Shown: piece after piece, positions 24,119 to 32,812 of the stretch
Position numbering within the stretch: the first letter of the stretch is position 1
Layout of the letters: the number at the start of each line of letters is the position of its first letter
Assembly: GCA_040394775.1 (NCBI GenBank)
Contig: JBEBRN010000016.1
Coordinates: 1-49,401, forward strand
Length of the DNA: 49,401 nucleotides
Direction: 5' to 3'
From: 40-80 sp040394775
GTDB lineage: Bacteria > Bacteroidota > Bacteroidia > Flavobacteriales_D > Crocinitomicaceae
Notes under the pieces: generated by a model
Told to the model about the DNA's origin: nothing
The model's input: only the letters and a program-made list of their open reading frames with translations
The model's database searches: none
Made by a program: the position numbers and the translations under genes

Positions 24119-25528
24119 TTATAGATTTTTAAACAAGTTTACTATTTGTGGTTCTTTATTAAATTCTTCGAACCACTCAAATATCTGTTTTGCTTTTTCT
24201 TCATCTTCAATGATACACAATCCTAAGAATCCAAGTGCAACATCACTATCTTGCCCCTTCCAGTACCAATGAAAACGCAACAAATTTACGGTAAAATGAT
24301 TGGATGGATACATTTCGGATTCACCTAACAATTCACTGGCATTCTGACGTAAATTATAATTCATCAACATCACGTAGTAATCCTTTATTGCTTCTCCATT
24401 CTCAGGTGATAACTCTATCGCTTTCACAAAGTGAACTGTGGCCTCTTCTAGGTTTCCTAATTTATCGTGAGCACTTGCTAATACATGATAGTAGCTGGCA
24501 TTCGATGGTTCCATTGCAATGGCTTTTTGAATCAATTCGATTCCTTTCTTCGTGTCTCCTTCCAAGTCGGAAACAATTCCCAATCCTAGCCAAGCATCCG
24601 ATAGATTTGGATCAACTTCAAGCGCTTTGTTATAGCAGTTTCGAGCAAGGTCAAATTTATCTTGATTCTCATAACATTCTCCCAAATAACAATACGCATA
24701 TGCATCTTCTCCCTCCATGCTTAAACACTTATAGAAGCATTTTTCAGCCTCTTCGTAATTGTCAAGTGAAAGAAAAGCATTACCCATATTAAAGTAAACG
24801 GGAGAAAATTCCTCATTGATGGCAACACTAAACTCATACGCGTCCAATGCTTTTTTCCAGTCTTCTACTTTGGAATAAATATTACCTAAGTTATACCAAG
24901 CAGTGAAAGAGTATGGATTCTCATCGATAAAATCGTTGTAACATTTTATAGCTGCATCAAATTCGCCGATAAAATCATAGCAAAATGCAAGCTCATAAAG
25001 CGCTACTTCATTTCGTGGATTAGCTTTAACGGATTCATTGAGTATGTCAATAGCAGAACGGTAATCGCCTTTGTATTGATATTCCATGGCGATATCCAAA
25101 TAGATTTCATCTCGTTCTTCTTTATCCGTTAAATCTAACGCGATTTTGAAGAATTTGATGGCATTATCGGAATTTTTTAATTGGCTGAAGATAGAAGCCT
25201 TGGTCAAATAATATTCGACCAAGTTTTCTAAAAACAGTTCTTTGTTGGCAAGAATATTCAAAGCCTCCTTCAATAATCCTTTTGCTGAATAAGCTTGCGC
25301 CATTCGCAATGTGAACAATCGATCGTTAGGGAAATATTTCATCCCGTACTCAGAAGCTCTGATAGCCTTACTATATTCTCCATTGACAATGTAATGATCT
25401 ACGATCATTTCCAATACATCACTGTCAAAGAAGAAAAATTTATCCTCTTTTAAGTATGCCTCAAATTTTTCGATGTGTTCTTTTAGACTTCTGTCTATAA
25501 AATCATCGTCATTATCATCGTCAAACAT
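24119..25528 (-). CDS. Tetratricopeptide-repeat protein
   Basis: This 469-residue protein has no signal peptide; an acidic N-terminus (MFDDDNDDDFIDRS) is followed by about ten TPR units. Clear ones are FDAAIKCYNDFIDENPYSFTAW, WKKALDAYEFSVAINEEFSPVYF, YEEAEKCFYKCLSM, FDLARNCYNKALEVDPNLSDAW and LEEATVHFVKAIELSPENGEA. Such alpha-solenoids mediate protein-protein contacts. It is immediately upstream of the ComA-like gene in one unit, but no functional link to sulfonate metabolism is known to me. Confidence 0.88.
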   Translation of the reverse strand: MFDDDNDDDFIDRSLKEHIEKFEAYLKEDKFFFFDSDVLEMIVDHYIVNGEYSKAIRASEYGMKYFPNDRLFTLRMAQAYSAKGLLKEALNILANKELFLENLVEYYLTKASIFSQLKNSDNAIKFFKIALDLTDKEERDEIYLDIAMEYQYKGDYRSAIDILNESVKANPRNEVALYELAFCYDFIGEFDAAIKCYNDFIDENPYSFTAWYNLGNIYSKVEDWKKALDAYEFSVAINEEFSPVYFNMGNAFLSLDNYEEAEKCFYKCLSMEGEDAYAYCYLGECYENQDKFDLARNCYNKALEVDPNLSDAWLGLGIVSDLEGDTKKGIELIQKAIAMEPSNASYYHVLASAHDKLGNLEEATVHFVKAIELSPENGEAIKDYYVMLMNYNLRQNASELLGESEMYPSNHFTVNLLRFHWYWKGQDSDVALGFLGLCIIEDEEKAKQIFEWFEEFNKEPQIVNLFKNL

Positions 25529-25569
25529 ATCCCTACTTTTTTGTCAATTATGAAAGTACGCAATAAAGT

Positions 25570-27366
25570 TTATTTAGACGCTCTCTTTCGGTCACTTTCT
25601 TTTAGGAAAATCTTTCTAATTCTTAAACTTTTAGGCGTACACTCCACGTATTCATCTGATTGAATGAACTCTAGACATTCTTCCAAGCTAAAATCTTTTG
25701 CTGGAGCTAATTTCACTTTATCATCAGAACCAGAAGCACGCATGTTGGTTAACTTCTTTGTTTTAGTAATATTTACCACTAAATCACCTGCTTTTGAATT
25801 CTCTCCAATAACTTGTCCTTCGTAAACATCCTCATTTGGATGAACGAAAAACTTACCTCTATCTTGTAAGTTATTCAATGCAAATGGAATTGCTTTACCT
25901 AATTCCATCGAAATTAATGAACCATTCTGACGACCAGGAATTACTCCTTTGTACGGTTGGTAACCAATGAAACGGTGATTCATAATTGCTTTACCAGCAG
26001 TTTGAGTCATCATGTATGTTCCAAGACCAATAATACCACGAGAAGGAATTTCGAATTCTAAAATCATACGATTTCCTTTAGGTGTCATATTTTTCATTTC
26101 ACCTTTACGTTTCGTCACTGCTTCAACGGCAGTACCCGAATATTCTTCTGGTAAGTCAATCGTTAATTCTTCAATAGGTTCACATTTAACACCATCAATT
26201 TCCTTGATAATTACCTGTGGTTGACCTACTTGTAATTCGTACCCTTCACGACGCATCGTTTCAATCAATACCGATAAGTGCAATACACCACGGCCAAAAA
26301 CCATCCATTTGTCTGCTTTATCTGTCGTCTCAAGACGCAATGCTAAGTTTTTTTCTAACTCCTTTGTCAAACGCTCTTGAATGTGTCTAGAAGTAACAAA
26401 TTTCCCTTCTTTTCCATAGAATGGTGAATCGTTGATAGAGAATAACATACTCATCGTCGGCTCGTCCATCTTAATAGTTGGAAGCGGTTCTGGATTTTCA
26501 TAATCACACACAGAATCGCCAATGTCAAAACCTTCGATACCAGTTAATGCACAGATATCACCTGCTTGAACTTCAGCTACTTTTCTACGTTCGATGCCTT
26601 CAAACACAAATACTTCTTTTAATTTGTGCTTTTCTTTTGTACCGTCCGCTTTCACAACAATCACTTGTTGTCCTTCCTTGATAACTCCACGAGAAAGTCG
26701 ACCGATAGCGATACGACCAACATAAGAAGAGTAATCTAATGAAGTAATCAACAATTGGGTATTTCCTTCCTCAATTTTACGAGGAGGAAAATAATCCAAA
26801 ATAGTATCTAACAAAGTTGTAATGCTTGTCGTCGGTTTTTTATAATCGTCTGACATCCAACCTTGTTTAGCCGAACCGTAAACAGTCGGGAAGTTTAATT
26901 GCTCTTCGTTAGCATCCAATTCAAACATCAAATCGAATACTTTCTCATGCACTTCTTCCGGTGTACAGTTTTCTTTATCTACTTTATTGATGACCAACAA
27001 TGGACGAATACCCATTGAAAGCGCTTTACCTAACACGAATCGTGTTTGAGGCATTGGACCTTCGAAAGCATCAACCAATAGACAAACACCATCTGCCATG
27101 TTTAATACACGTTCTACTTCTCCTCCAAAGTCGGCGTGACCAGGAGTGTCAATAATGTTAATTTTCGTGTCTTTGTAGATTACGGAAACGTTTTTCGATA
27201 CAATGGTAATTCCTCTTTCACGTTCCAAATCATTACTGTCCATGATTAAATCACCAGATGGTTTGTTACGTTCATTCAGGTCATACCCTGCTTCAATAAT
27301 TTTGTCTACTAACGTTGTTTTACCGTGGTCAACGTGTGCAATGATGGCTATATTTCTTATTTCCAT
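25570..27366 (-). CDS. typA: Translational GTPase TypA/BipA
   Basis: The 598-residue ribosome-associated GTPase has the G1 motif AHVDHGKTTLVDK, the G2 region RGITI, G3 DTPGHADFGGEV and G4 NKVDKEN. The EF-Tu domain 2-like and EF-G III/V-like parts follow, and the C-terminal TypA domain ends in TPKSLRIRKIFLKESDRKR. It assists 50S assembly and stress adaptation. It follows the DEAD-box helicase after 30 bases on the same strand, an association that fits a ribosome/RNA maturation theme. Length and motifs are normal. Confidence 0.97.
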   Translation of the reverse strand: MEIRNIAIIAHVDHGKTTLVDKIIEAGYDLNERNKPSGDLIMDSNDLERERGITIVSKNVSVIYKDTKINIIDTPGHADFGGEVERVLNMADGVCLLVDAFEGPMPQTRFVLGKALSMGIRPLLVINKVDKENCTPEEVHEKVFDLMFELDANEEQLNFPTVYGSAKQGWMSDDYKKPTTSITTLLDTILDYFPPRKIEEGNTQLLITSLDYSSYVGRIAIGRLSRGVIKEGQQVIVVKADGTKEKHKLKEVFVFEGIERRKVAEVQAGDICALTGIEGFDIGDSVCDYENPEPLPTIKMDEPTMSMLFSINDSPFYGKEGKFVTSRHIQERLTKELEKNLALRLETTDKADKWMVFGRGVLHLSVLIETMRREGYELQVGQPQVIIKEIDGVKCEPIEELTIDLPEEYSGTAVEAVTKRKGEMKNMTPKGNRMILEFEIPSRGIIGLGTYMMTQTAGKAIMNHRFIGYQPYKGVIPGRQNGSLISMELGKAIPFALNNLQDRGKFFVHPNEDVYEGQVIGENSKAGDLVVNITKTKKLTNMRASGSDDKVKLAPAKDFSLEECLEFIQSDEYVECTPKSLRIRKIFLKESDRKRASK

Positions 27367-27396
27367 AAAATGTTATGGTATTTTAATTTTGGTTAA

Positions 27397-29256
27397 TTAT
27401 GCTTTTCTTGGTCTCTTGGAAAATCCGCCTGAGCGATCTTCGCGTTTACTGCCGAATTTGTTGTCGCCGAAACTACTTCTGCTTCTGCTGCTACTTCTGT
27501 CTCCACTTCCACTTCTGCTACTGCTTCTATCTCCACTTCTACTTGCACCGCCTTTATAGCCTCCGCCGCTTTTGAAATCTCTTCCGCCACCGCTTCTGCT
27601 TCCACCGCCGCCTTTGCGATCTTTCTTCGTAATTTCAACGCTGATCGTACTACCTTCGTAGTCAGAACCGTTTACTTTATTGATAATTGAATCAGCATGT
27701 TCGTTATCCGCTTCAAAGAAACTAAATGAAGGAAGAACGTCGATTTTACCAATGTTTGCAGATTTCAATCCTGTATTATCACAAATAACACGTAATAAAC
27801 CACCTGGATTCAAACCATCTCTTTTTCCAAGATTAACGAAGAAACGTGTTTTATTTTCGTCTCTATCATAACTTCTATCGCCTCTTTCACCTCTATCACG
27901 GTCACCACGATCATTTCTGTCGCTTCCTCTATCTGACTTAGCATTTAAATCACCTGCACGTTGATAGTACTCGATGTATTTATTGAATTCAGCAGAAATA
28001 AATTTCTTGATTATTTCTTCTTTAGAAAGGGAGGCAAAATCGTCCATGATTTGCGGTAAGAATTTCGCAATATCATCTTCTTTTACTTCCACTTCTTTCA
28101 CTTTCGCGATTAAGCTCGTCAACTGTACACCACAAATTTCTTCCGGTGAAGGAATCACACCCTGTGTAAAAGTGGTTCTAATTTGACGTTCAATTGCTCT
28201 AATTTTACCCGACTCACGTGTATTAATCAATACTAACGATTGTCCTTTCTTACCAGCACGAGCAGTACGTCCAGAACGGTGCGTATAGTTTTCGATATCA
28301 TCAGGTAAATTGTAATTGATAACGTGAGAGATACCATCTACGTCAATTCCACGAGCAGCAACATCTGTCGCTACTAATAATTGAATGGTATGTTCTCTAA
28401 AATGCTTCATTACATTATCACGCTGTGCTTGAGACAAGTCACCGTGTAAAGGTTCTGCATTATAACCGTCTTTACTCAATTTTTCTGCTACCGATTGCGT
28501 TTCAAGACGCGTTCTGCAGAAAACCAATCCAAAAATAGTTGGATTCATGTCAATCAAACGCTTTAAAGCTGAATAACGATCTCTTTCCTTTACAGAAAAA
28601 TAGATGTGTTCAATGTTTTCGTTCGTTTGATTTTTGTGTCCGATGGCAACTTCCAACGGATTATCCATGTAGTTTTTCGCAATTCTTGCTACTTCTTGCG
28701 GCATTGTTGCGGAGAACAACCACACGTTTTTATCATCAGGTGTTCCAGATAAGATACGATCAATATCTTCCTTGAAACCCATGTTTAACATTTCATCTGC
28801 TTCGTCAAGAACGACATACGAAACTTCATTCAGTTTCGCTGCTCTTCTATCGATCAAATCGCAAAGTCTACCTGGAGTAGCTACTATAATAGTGGCACTC
28901 TGTAATTCTTTGATTTGACGACGAATGTCAGCACCACCATAGACCGCCACCACTTGGATGTGCTTGTCTCTTTTAGCGTAATGCTGTAAATCGCTTGTAA
29001 TTTGTAAACAAAGCTCTCTCGTTGGGCAAATAATTAATGCCTGTGGCAACGATTTTTGAGATGTAATGTTGTTGATTAATGGCAAGCCAAATGCTGCCGT
29101 TTTTCCCGTTCCTGTTTGCGCTAGTCCAACAAAGTCACTATTAGCTTGTAATAAGTGAGGAATCGCCTTTTGTTGGATGGGAGTTGGTGCTTCAAAACCC
29201 AATTCTGTAACCGACTGAAGCACTGTTTCCCTTAGCCCTAATTCACTAAAGGTCAT
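27397..29256 (-). CDS. DEAD-box RNA helicase with DbpA-type RNA-binding domain and RS/RG-rich tail
   Basis: With the ATG at 29256 the protein has 619 residues and starts MTFSELGLRETVLQSV. A TTG eight codons upstream lies in a TATCTTTG box and is rejected. The helicase core shows the Q motif, AQTGTGKTAAFG (motif I), PTRELCLQ (Ia), VLDEADEMLNMG (II), SATMP (III), ATDVAARGIDVDG (V) and HRSGRTARAGKKG (VI). A DbpA-like RNA-binding domain follows (TRFFVNLGKRDGLNPGGLL...ISVEIT). The last 70 residues are a low-complexity Gly/Ser/Arg tail. The likely role is rRNA or ribosome assembly; CsdA/DeaD is the closest named type. Confidence 0.95.
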   Translation of the reverse strand: MTFSELGLRETVLQSVTELGFEAPTPIQQKAIPHLLQANSDFVGLAQTGTGKTAAFGLPLINNITSQKSLPQALIICPTRELCLQITSDLQHYAKRDKHIQVVAVYGGADIRRQIKELQSATIIVATPGRLCDLIDRRAAKLNEVSYVVLDEADEMLNMGFKEDIDRILSGTPDDKNVWLFSATMPQEVARIAKNYMDNPLEVAIGHKNQTNENIEHIYFSVKERDRYSALKRLIDMNPTIFGLVFCRTRLETQSVAEKLSKDGYNAEPLHGDLSQAQRDNVMKHFREHTIQLLVATDVAARGIDVDGISHVINYNLPDDIENYTHRSGRTARAGKKGQSLVLINTRESGKIRAIERQIRTTFTQGVIPSPEEICGVQLTSLIAKVKEVEVKEDDIAKFLPQIMDDFASLSKEEIIKKFISAEFNKYIEYYQRAGDLNAKSDRGSDRNDRGDRDRGERGDRSYDRDENKTRFFVNLGKRDGLNPGGLLRVICDNTGLKSANIGKIDVLPSFSFFEADNEHADSIINKVNGSDYEGSTISVEITKKDRKGGGGSRSGGGRDFKSGGGYKGGASRSGDRSSSRSGSGDRSSSRSRSSFGDNKFGSKREDRSGGFSKRPRKA

Positions 29257-29277
29257 AAAAATTAAAAATTTAGGGTG

Positions 29278-29285
29278 CAAAGATA
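29278..29285 (-). promoter_or_regulatory. Putative -7 box of the DEAD-box helicase gene
   Basis: TATCTTTG on the minus strand ends 21 bases before the ATG at 29256, predicting a leader of about 15 bases. Its TTG is in frame with the gene and mimics a start. Confidence 0.55.
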
Positions 29286-29367
29286 CAGCTAAATATTGGA
29301 TATGAGAAGAAAATTGAGAATTAACAATAAAAAATGAAGGAATGATGGATGATTGTGGAGCAAAAGT

Positions 29368-29700
29368 TAATCAAGACGCAATTCTTACGCCTTGTGTGAA
29401 TTTCGTCCTTTCAGGACTGATATAAAGATGATGAGTGATAGAGTTAATCGGGGAGCAATTCTTACTCCCCGAACTTATATCATCCCTTCAGGACTGGTTA
29501 ATCCCGAAGGGATGATATTAGTGAAGGCAGAGCTTCGCTCTGCCGAGCGGCAAAAAAAACTATTACTAAGTCCCGAAGGGACGACATAATAAGATATTAA
29601 TCCTTCAAGAAAAGCTCAAATCTCTCGAAAAATCTCATTAACCATTTATCATTAACCATTAACCATTATTTTTCCTTCCATTAATCATTATTTATTCTTA
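29368..29700. repeat. Second REP family, left block
   Basis: A degenerate copy at 29374-29420 is followed by a full copy. The full copy has CGGGGAGCAA-TTC-TTACTCCCCG (29449-29471, one C/A mismatch), CATCCCTTC...GAAGGGATG (29481-29514) and GGCAGAGC-TTC-GCTCTGCC (29526-29544), then CCCGAAGGGACGACATAA and a tract of ATTAACCATT/TTATCATTAACC repeats up to 29700. The same order recurs at 30285-30545 right of the transposase. The gap 29286-29367 shows nothing else. Confidence 0.88.
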
Positions 29701-29746
29701 TCTTAATTTAGAAAACTAAAATACTAGCCTTTAAAAAATTAAAATT

Positions 29747-30199
29747 ATGAGCCAATCACTCGTCAAAAACTATGTTCATATTGTGTTTAGCACCAAATAT
29801 CGCGAGCATGTGATTTATCCAACTTTCGAAAAAGAACTTCATGCGTATATCGGTGGAACTTGCAAAGAATTAGGATGTCCTGTGCTAATTGTTGGTGGAT
29901 TTACCAATCATATTCATATCCTCTGTATGTTATCTAGAAAGATAGCCTTGATGACTTTAGTGCAAAAGATAAAAGCGAATTCTTCTAAGTGGATAAAAAC
30001 AAAAGATCCAAGAGTTTGCGCATTTCGATGGCAAGATGGGTATGCGGCGTTTTCAGTTTGGCCAAATGAAGTCGAAGTTGTTGTGAGATATATTGCTAAG
30101 CAACATGAGCATCATCGGAGAAAGGAGTTCGAGAAAGAATATATCCAATTATTAGTTGAAAATGATATAGAGTACGATGAGCAATATATGTGGGAGTAA
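29747..30199 (+). CDS. IS200/IS605-like Y1 transposase (TnpA)
   Basis: The 150-residue protein is the usual TnpA size. The HUH motif is GFTNHIHILC (His55, His57), and the probable catalytic tyrosine is Tyr115 in VVRYIAKQHEHH; QDGYAAFSV is also conserved in the family. It would cut and rejoin single-stranded DNA at subterminal hairpins. The frame is intact and no tnpB is present. Direct copies of a palindromic block flank the gene, and the stop codon lies within the first palindrome of the right block, so the gene and the repeat form one unit. Confidence 0.93.
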   Translation: MSQSLVKNYVHIVFSTKYREHVIYPTFEKELHAYIGGTCKELGCPVLIVGGFTNHIHILCMLSRKIALMTLVQKIKANSSKWIKTKDPRVCAFRWQDGYAAFSVWPNEVEVVVRYIAKQHEHHRRKEFEKEYIQLLVENDIEYDEQYMWE

Positions 30200-30545
30200 T
30201 TCTTACTCCCGGAACAAATGTCGTCCTTTCAGGACTGGAAGATAAGTTAGAATTAAGGGGAAGCAATTAGAATCATCGGGGAGCAATTAGAGTTATCGGG
30301 GAGCAATTCTTACTCCCCGAATTTATAGCGTCCCTTCAGGACTAGTCAATCCCGAAGGGATGATATTAGCGATGGTAGGGCGAAGCGCTGCCGAGCGAAA
30401 ACGAACGCTTATCTTAGTTCCGAAGGGACGACATAATCTGAAGAAATATTAACCCACCAAGATAAATCTCAAACCTCTCGAAAAAATCTCATTAATCATT
30501 TATCATTAACCATTATGTTCTTTCATTAATCATTATAATATTTTT
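30190..30545. repeat. Second REP family, right block
   Basis: A perfect hairpin GGGAGTAA-TTC-TTACTCCC (30192-30210) contains the transposase TAA stop. After it come GTCCTTTCAGGAC, two partial copies of ATCGGGGAGCAATTAG (30273, 30293), and a full block with CGGGGAGCAA-TTC-TTACTCCCCG (30297-30319), GTCCCTTC...GAAGGGA and AGGGCGAAGCGCT, ending in the ATTAATCATT tract. It parallels the left block in the same orientation. Confidence 0.88.
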
Positions 30546-30575
30546 CCTATTTTTACAGATTATAACTCTCAACCC

Positions 30576-31679
30576 ATGAAATCAATCTATCAACTCACTA
30601 GTTTACTATTCGTTTTTTTCTCCTTCTCTACTTCGTTTGGAGCAATTATAACGGTTAATAATAACAATCCTTCTCCAGGGCAATACAGCGATTTACAATT
30701 AGCGATTGATGCTGCGAATGCGGGTGATACGTTGTTAATTCACCGCTCTCCAACTTCGTATGGAAATGTCACTTTGACAAAACGTTTGGTATTGATTGGC
30801 GAAGGCGCTCTGCCCGATAAGGCACCAGCAGGAACTTCGACACTAGGAAATTTGACTTTGACCTATAATACGACGACATTGGAGCATGCTTCTAAATCGA
30901 AGATTATTGGATTGGCGATAACTATACTTTATCTATATGAGAAAGATGCTACTCTATTAAACGCAGTGGATTCAATAAGTATTTCTTATTGTAAAATCAT
31001 TGGAGGCATCATTATCAAAAATAAAATTATTAATTTAAAAGTAAATAATACCATATTGTTTAAAGTTTCTGGGGGTAGTTTATTTAATTGTCAATTTAAT
31101 AAAAACCTTATTTACAGCTTCTTAGCTGGCAATACTCAAGGTCAAGATAATATATTTATTAACAATATTATTTTTCAACATTTATATTTTATGGGTGGAA
31201 TTGCTGCAAATAACATCTTTTATAATCCACTAACTATCTCTTTTGCTTTTAGTTGTAAAAATGTCGTTTTTTCTAATAATGTTCTATACGCACCTTCATC
31301 TACATCAGATTTTAGCAACCTTACTTCAAATGGAAATTCTTCTGTAGCCAATCAATTTAACGTCGACCCTATGTTTGTAAATCCCACGCCTTACAATATT
31401 CTTTTAAATTATACGTATACAGTACCTGCAAATGGTCCATTTGCAAATTTTCACCTTCAAGTAGGGTCGCCGGCTATTGGAGCCGGCACAGATGGGAATG
31501 AATTAGGGCTCTATGGTGGTTCAGTTCCATGGAAAGACGGCGGTATTGGTGATTCAAGATATCGTTATTATCCTTTACCTAATGTTGTTCCTATTATTAA
31601 AAACATCATTATACAAAATCCAGTTCTGAATCAAGGAGCAACTTTGAATATTCAAATAAATGCGACGACGCAACCTTAA
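30576..31679 (+). CDS. Secreted parallel beta-helix-like protein
   Basis: The 367-residue protein has a signal peptide (residues 1-22, ending SFG). Residues 23-75 (TVNNNNPSPGQYSDLQLAIDAANAGDTLLIH) are the typical opening of right-handed beta-helix, pectate-lyase-like proteins. Many short hydrophobic strands with Asn ladders follow (KIIGLAITI, NKIINLKVNNTIL, NIFINNIIF, KNVVFSNNVLY), then a closing GSPAIGAGTDGNELGLYGG motif common in this family. No catalytic residues can be assigned, so it may bind or degrade glycans. The C-terminus NIQINATTQP stops without a sorting domain, which may indicate truncation or fusion loss. It lies between the REP block and the exporter genes. Confidence 0.75.
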   Translation: MKSIYQLTSLLFVFFSFSTSFGAIITVNNNNPSPGQYSDLQLAIDAANAGDTLLIHRSPTSYGNVTLTKRLVLIGEGALPDKAPAGTSTLGNLTLTYNTTTLEHASKSKIIGLAITILYLYEKDATLLNAVDSISISYCKIIGGIIIKNKIINLKVNNTILFKVSGGSLFNCQFNKNLIYSFLAGNTQGQDNIFINNIIFQHLYFMGGIAANNIFYNPLTISFAFSCKNVVFSNNVLYAPSSTSDFSNLTSNGNSSVANQFNVDPMFVNPTPYNILLNYTYTVPANGPFANFHLQVGSPAIGAGTDGNELGLYGGSVPWKDGGIGDSRYRYYPLPNVVPIIKNIIIQNPVLNQGATLNIQINATTQP

Positions 31680-31774
31680 GACAATTACGAATTAAAAATG
31701 AAAACAATTACGAATGGACGTATATAGAGAACTCTTAATTGACAACTGAACATTCGTAATTGATTTAAAAAAGC

Positions 31775-31782
31775 TACATTTG
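31775..31782 (+). promoter_or_regulatory. Putative -7 box ahead of the polysaccharide export genes
   Basis: TACATTTG matches the consensus. It lies 79 bases before the wzm-like start, leaving a leader of about 70 bases. No good -33 box is seen at normal spacing. Confidence 0.45.
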
Positions 31783-31861
31783 TATCTTGTTTTAACACTA
31801 TATTAAACATTTAGAACACGAAGGATTAAAAAAACAACCGATGCTAATTCAATATCTTTAA

Positions 31862-32704
31862 ATGAGTGCTTTCGATAAACACATTAAGCCAACTTCTTCT
31901 CTTTTTGAGCTAAATCTAAAAGAACTTTGGGCATATAAAGATCTTATATACATGTATGTAAAGCGTGACATCGTTACCTTTTATAAACAAACCATCATGG
32001 GTCCTTTATGGTTTGTGATTCAGCCGATACTGACAACTATCATGTTCATGTTTGTCTTTGGTGATTTAGCGGGTCTTTCAACGGACGGAATCCCTAAACC
32101 ACTGTTTTATTTTTCAGGGATTATTCTCTGGAATTATTTTGCGGATTGTCTCACACGAAATTCTAAAGTCTTTATTGAAAATCAAGCGGTATTTGGAAAA
32201 GTATATTTCCCTCGACTCGTCGTACCAATATCTGTAACTATTTCCAACTTAGTCAAGTTCTCTATTCAATTCGTGATATTTATTATTATTTACATATATT
32301 ACTATTTCCAAGCGGACGGAAATGTGAATCCGAACATACATATTTTACTACTACCTCTGTTAATTGTTTTAGCAGCAGGATTAAGTCTTGGTTTTGGAAT
32401 AATTTTTTCAGCACTTACTACAAAGTACAGAGATCTATCTTTCTTACTTCAATTCGGTGTTCAATTGTGGATGTACATTACTCCTGTTATTTATCCTTTG
32501 AGTACTATGCCTGAAGATAAACAGTGGTTGATTGCTTTAAATCCGATGACATCCGTAGTAGAGACCTTTAAGTACGGCGCTATCGGCCAAGGTGTTTTTT
32601 CATGGCTTTACTTGAGTTATAGTTTTCTATTTATGATTGTTTTATTAGTCTCAGGAATTGTTATTTTTAATAAGGTAGAAAAAGGATTTATGGATACGGT
32701 GTGA
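31862..32704 (+). CDS. wzm: Polysaccharide ABC exporter permease (Wzm-like, ABC-2 family)
   Basis: The 280-residue protein has about six membrane helices, with the ABC-2 opening ELWAYKDLIYMYVKRDIVTFYKQTIMGPLWFVIQP and the conserved C-terminal WMYITPVIYPLSTMP, ALNPMTSVVETFKYG. Such permeases form the membrane channel that exports lipid-linked O-antigen or teichoic-type glycans. The partner ATPase lies downstream but is separated by a small four-helix-bundle gene and repeats, an unusual break in a pair that is normally adjacent. Confidence 0.93.
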   Translation: MSAFDKHIKPTSSLFELNLKELWAYKDLIYMYVKRDIVTFYKQTIMGPLWFVIQPILTTIMFMFVFGDLAGLSTDGIPKPLFYFSGIILWNYFADCLTRNSKVFIENQAVFGKVYFPRLVVPISVTISNLVKFSIQFVIFIIIYIYYYFQADGNVNPNIHILLLPLLIVLAAGLSLGFGIIFSALTTKYRDLSFLLQFGVQLWMYITPVIYPLSTMPEDKQWLIALNPMTSVVETFKYGAIGQGVFSWLYLSYSFLFMIVLLVSGIVIFNKVEKGFMDTV

Positions 32705-32797
32705 AGAAGGTGAAGAGGTGAAGAAGGTGACTGGGTAACTGGGTGACTGGGTGACCAAGTCACTCCTTCACCCAGTTACCAATTCACCAAGCCACCT
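32703..32797. repeat. GGTGACT-type repeat left of the S23 gene
   Basis: The wzm stop codon leads into tandem GGTGAAGA and GGTGACTGGGTAACTGGG words. They fold back on TCACCCAGTTACC and TTCACC further right, so the block can form an imperfect hairpin. A related block lies right of the S23 gene. Confidence 0.75.
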
Positions 32798-32812
32798 AAA
32801 AATAAAAAAAAC

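Noticed and set aside
27393..27638. 81-residue Ala/Glu/Val-rich minus-strand frame
   Set aside because: It is the alternative frame of the Gly/Ser/Arg tail of the DEAD-box helicase; its regular composition comes from that tail's codons.
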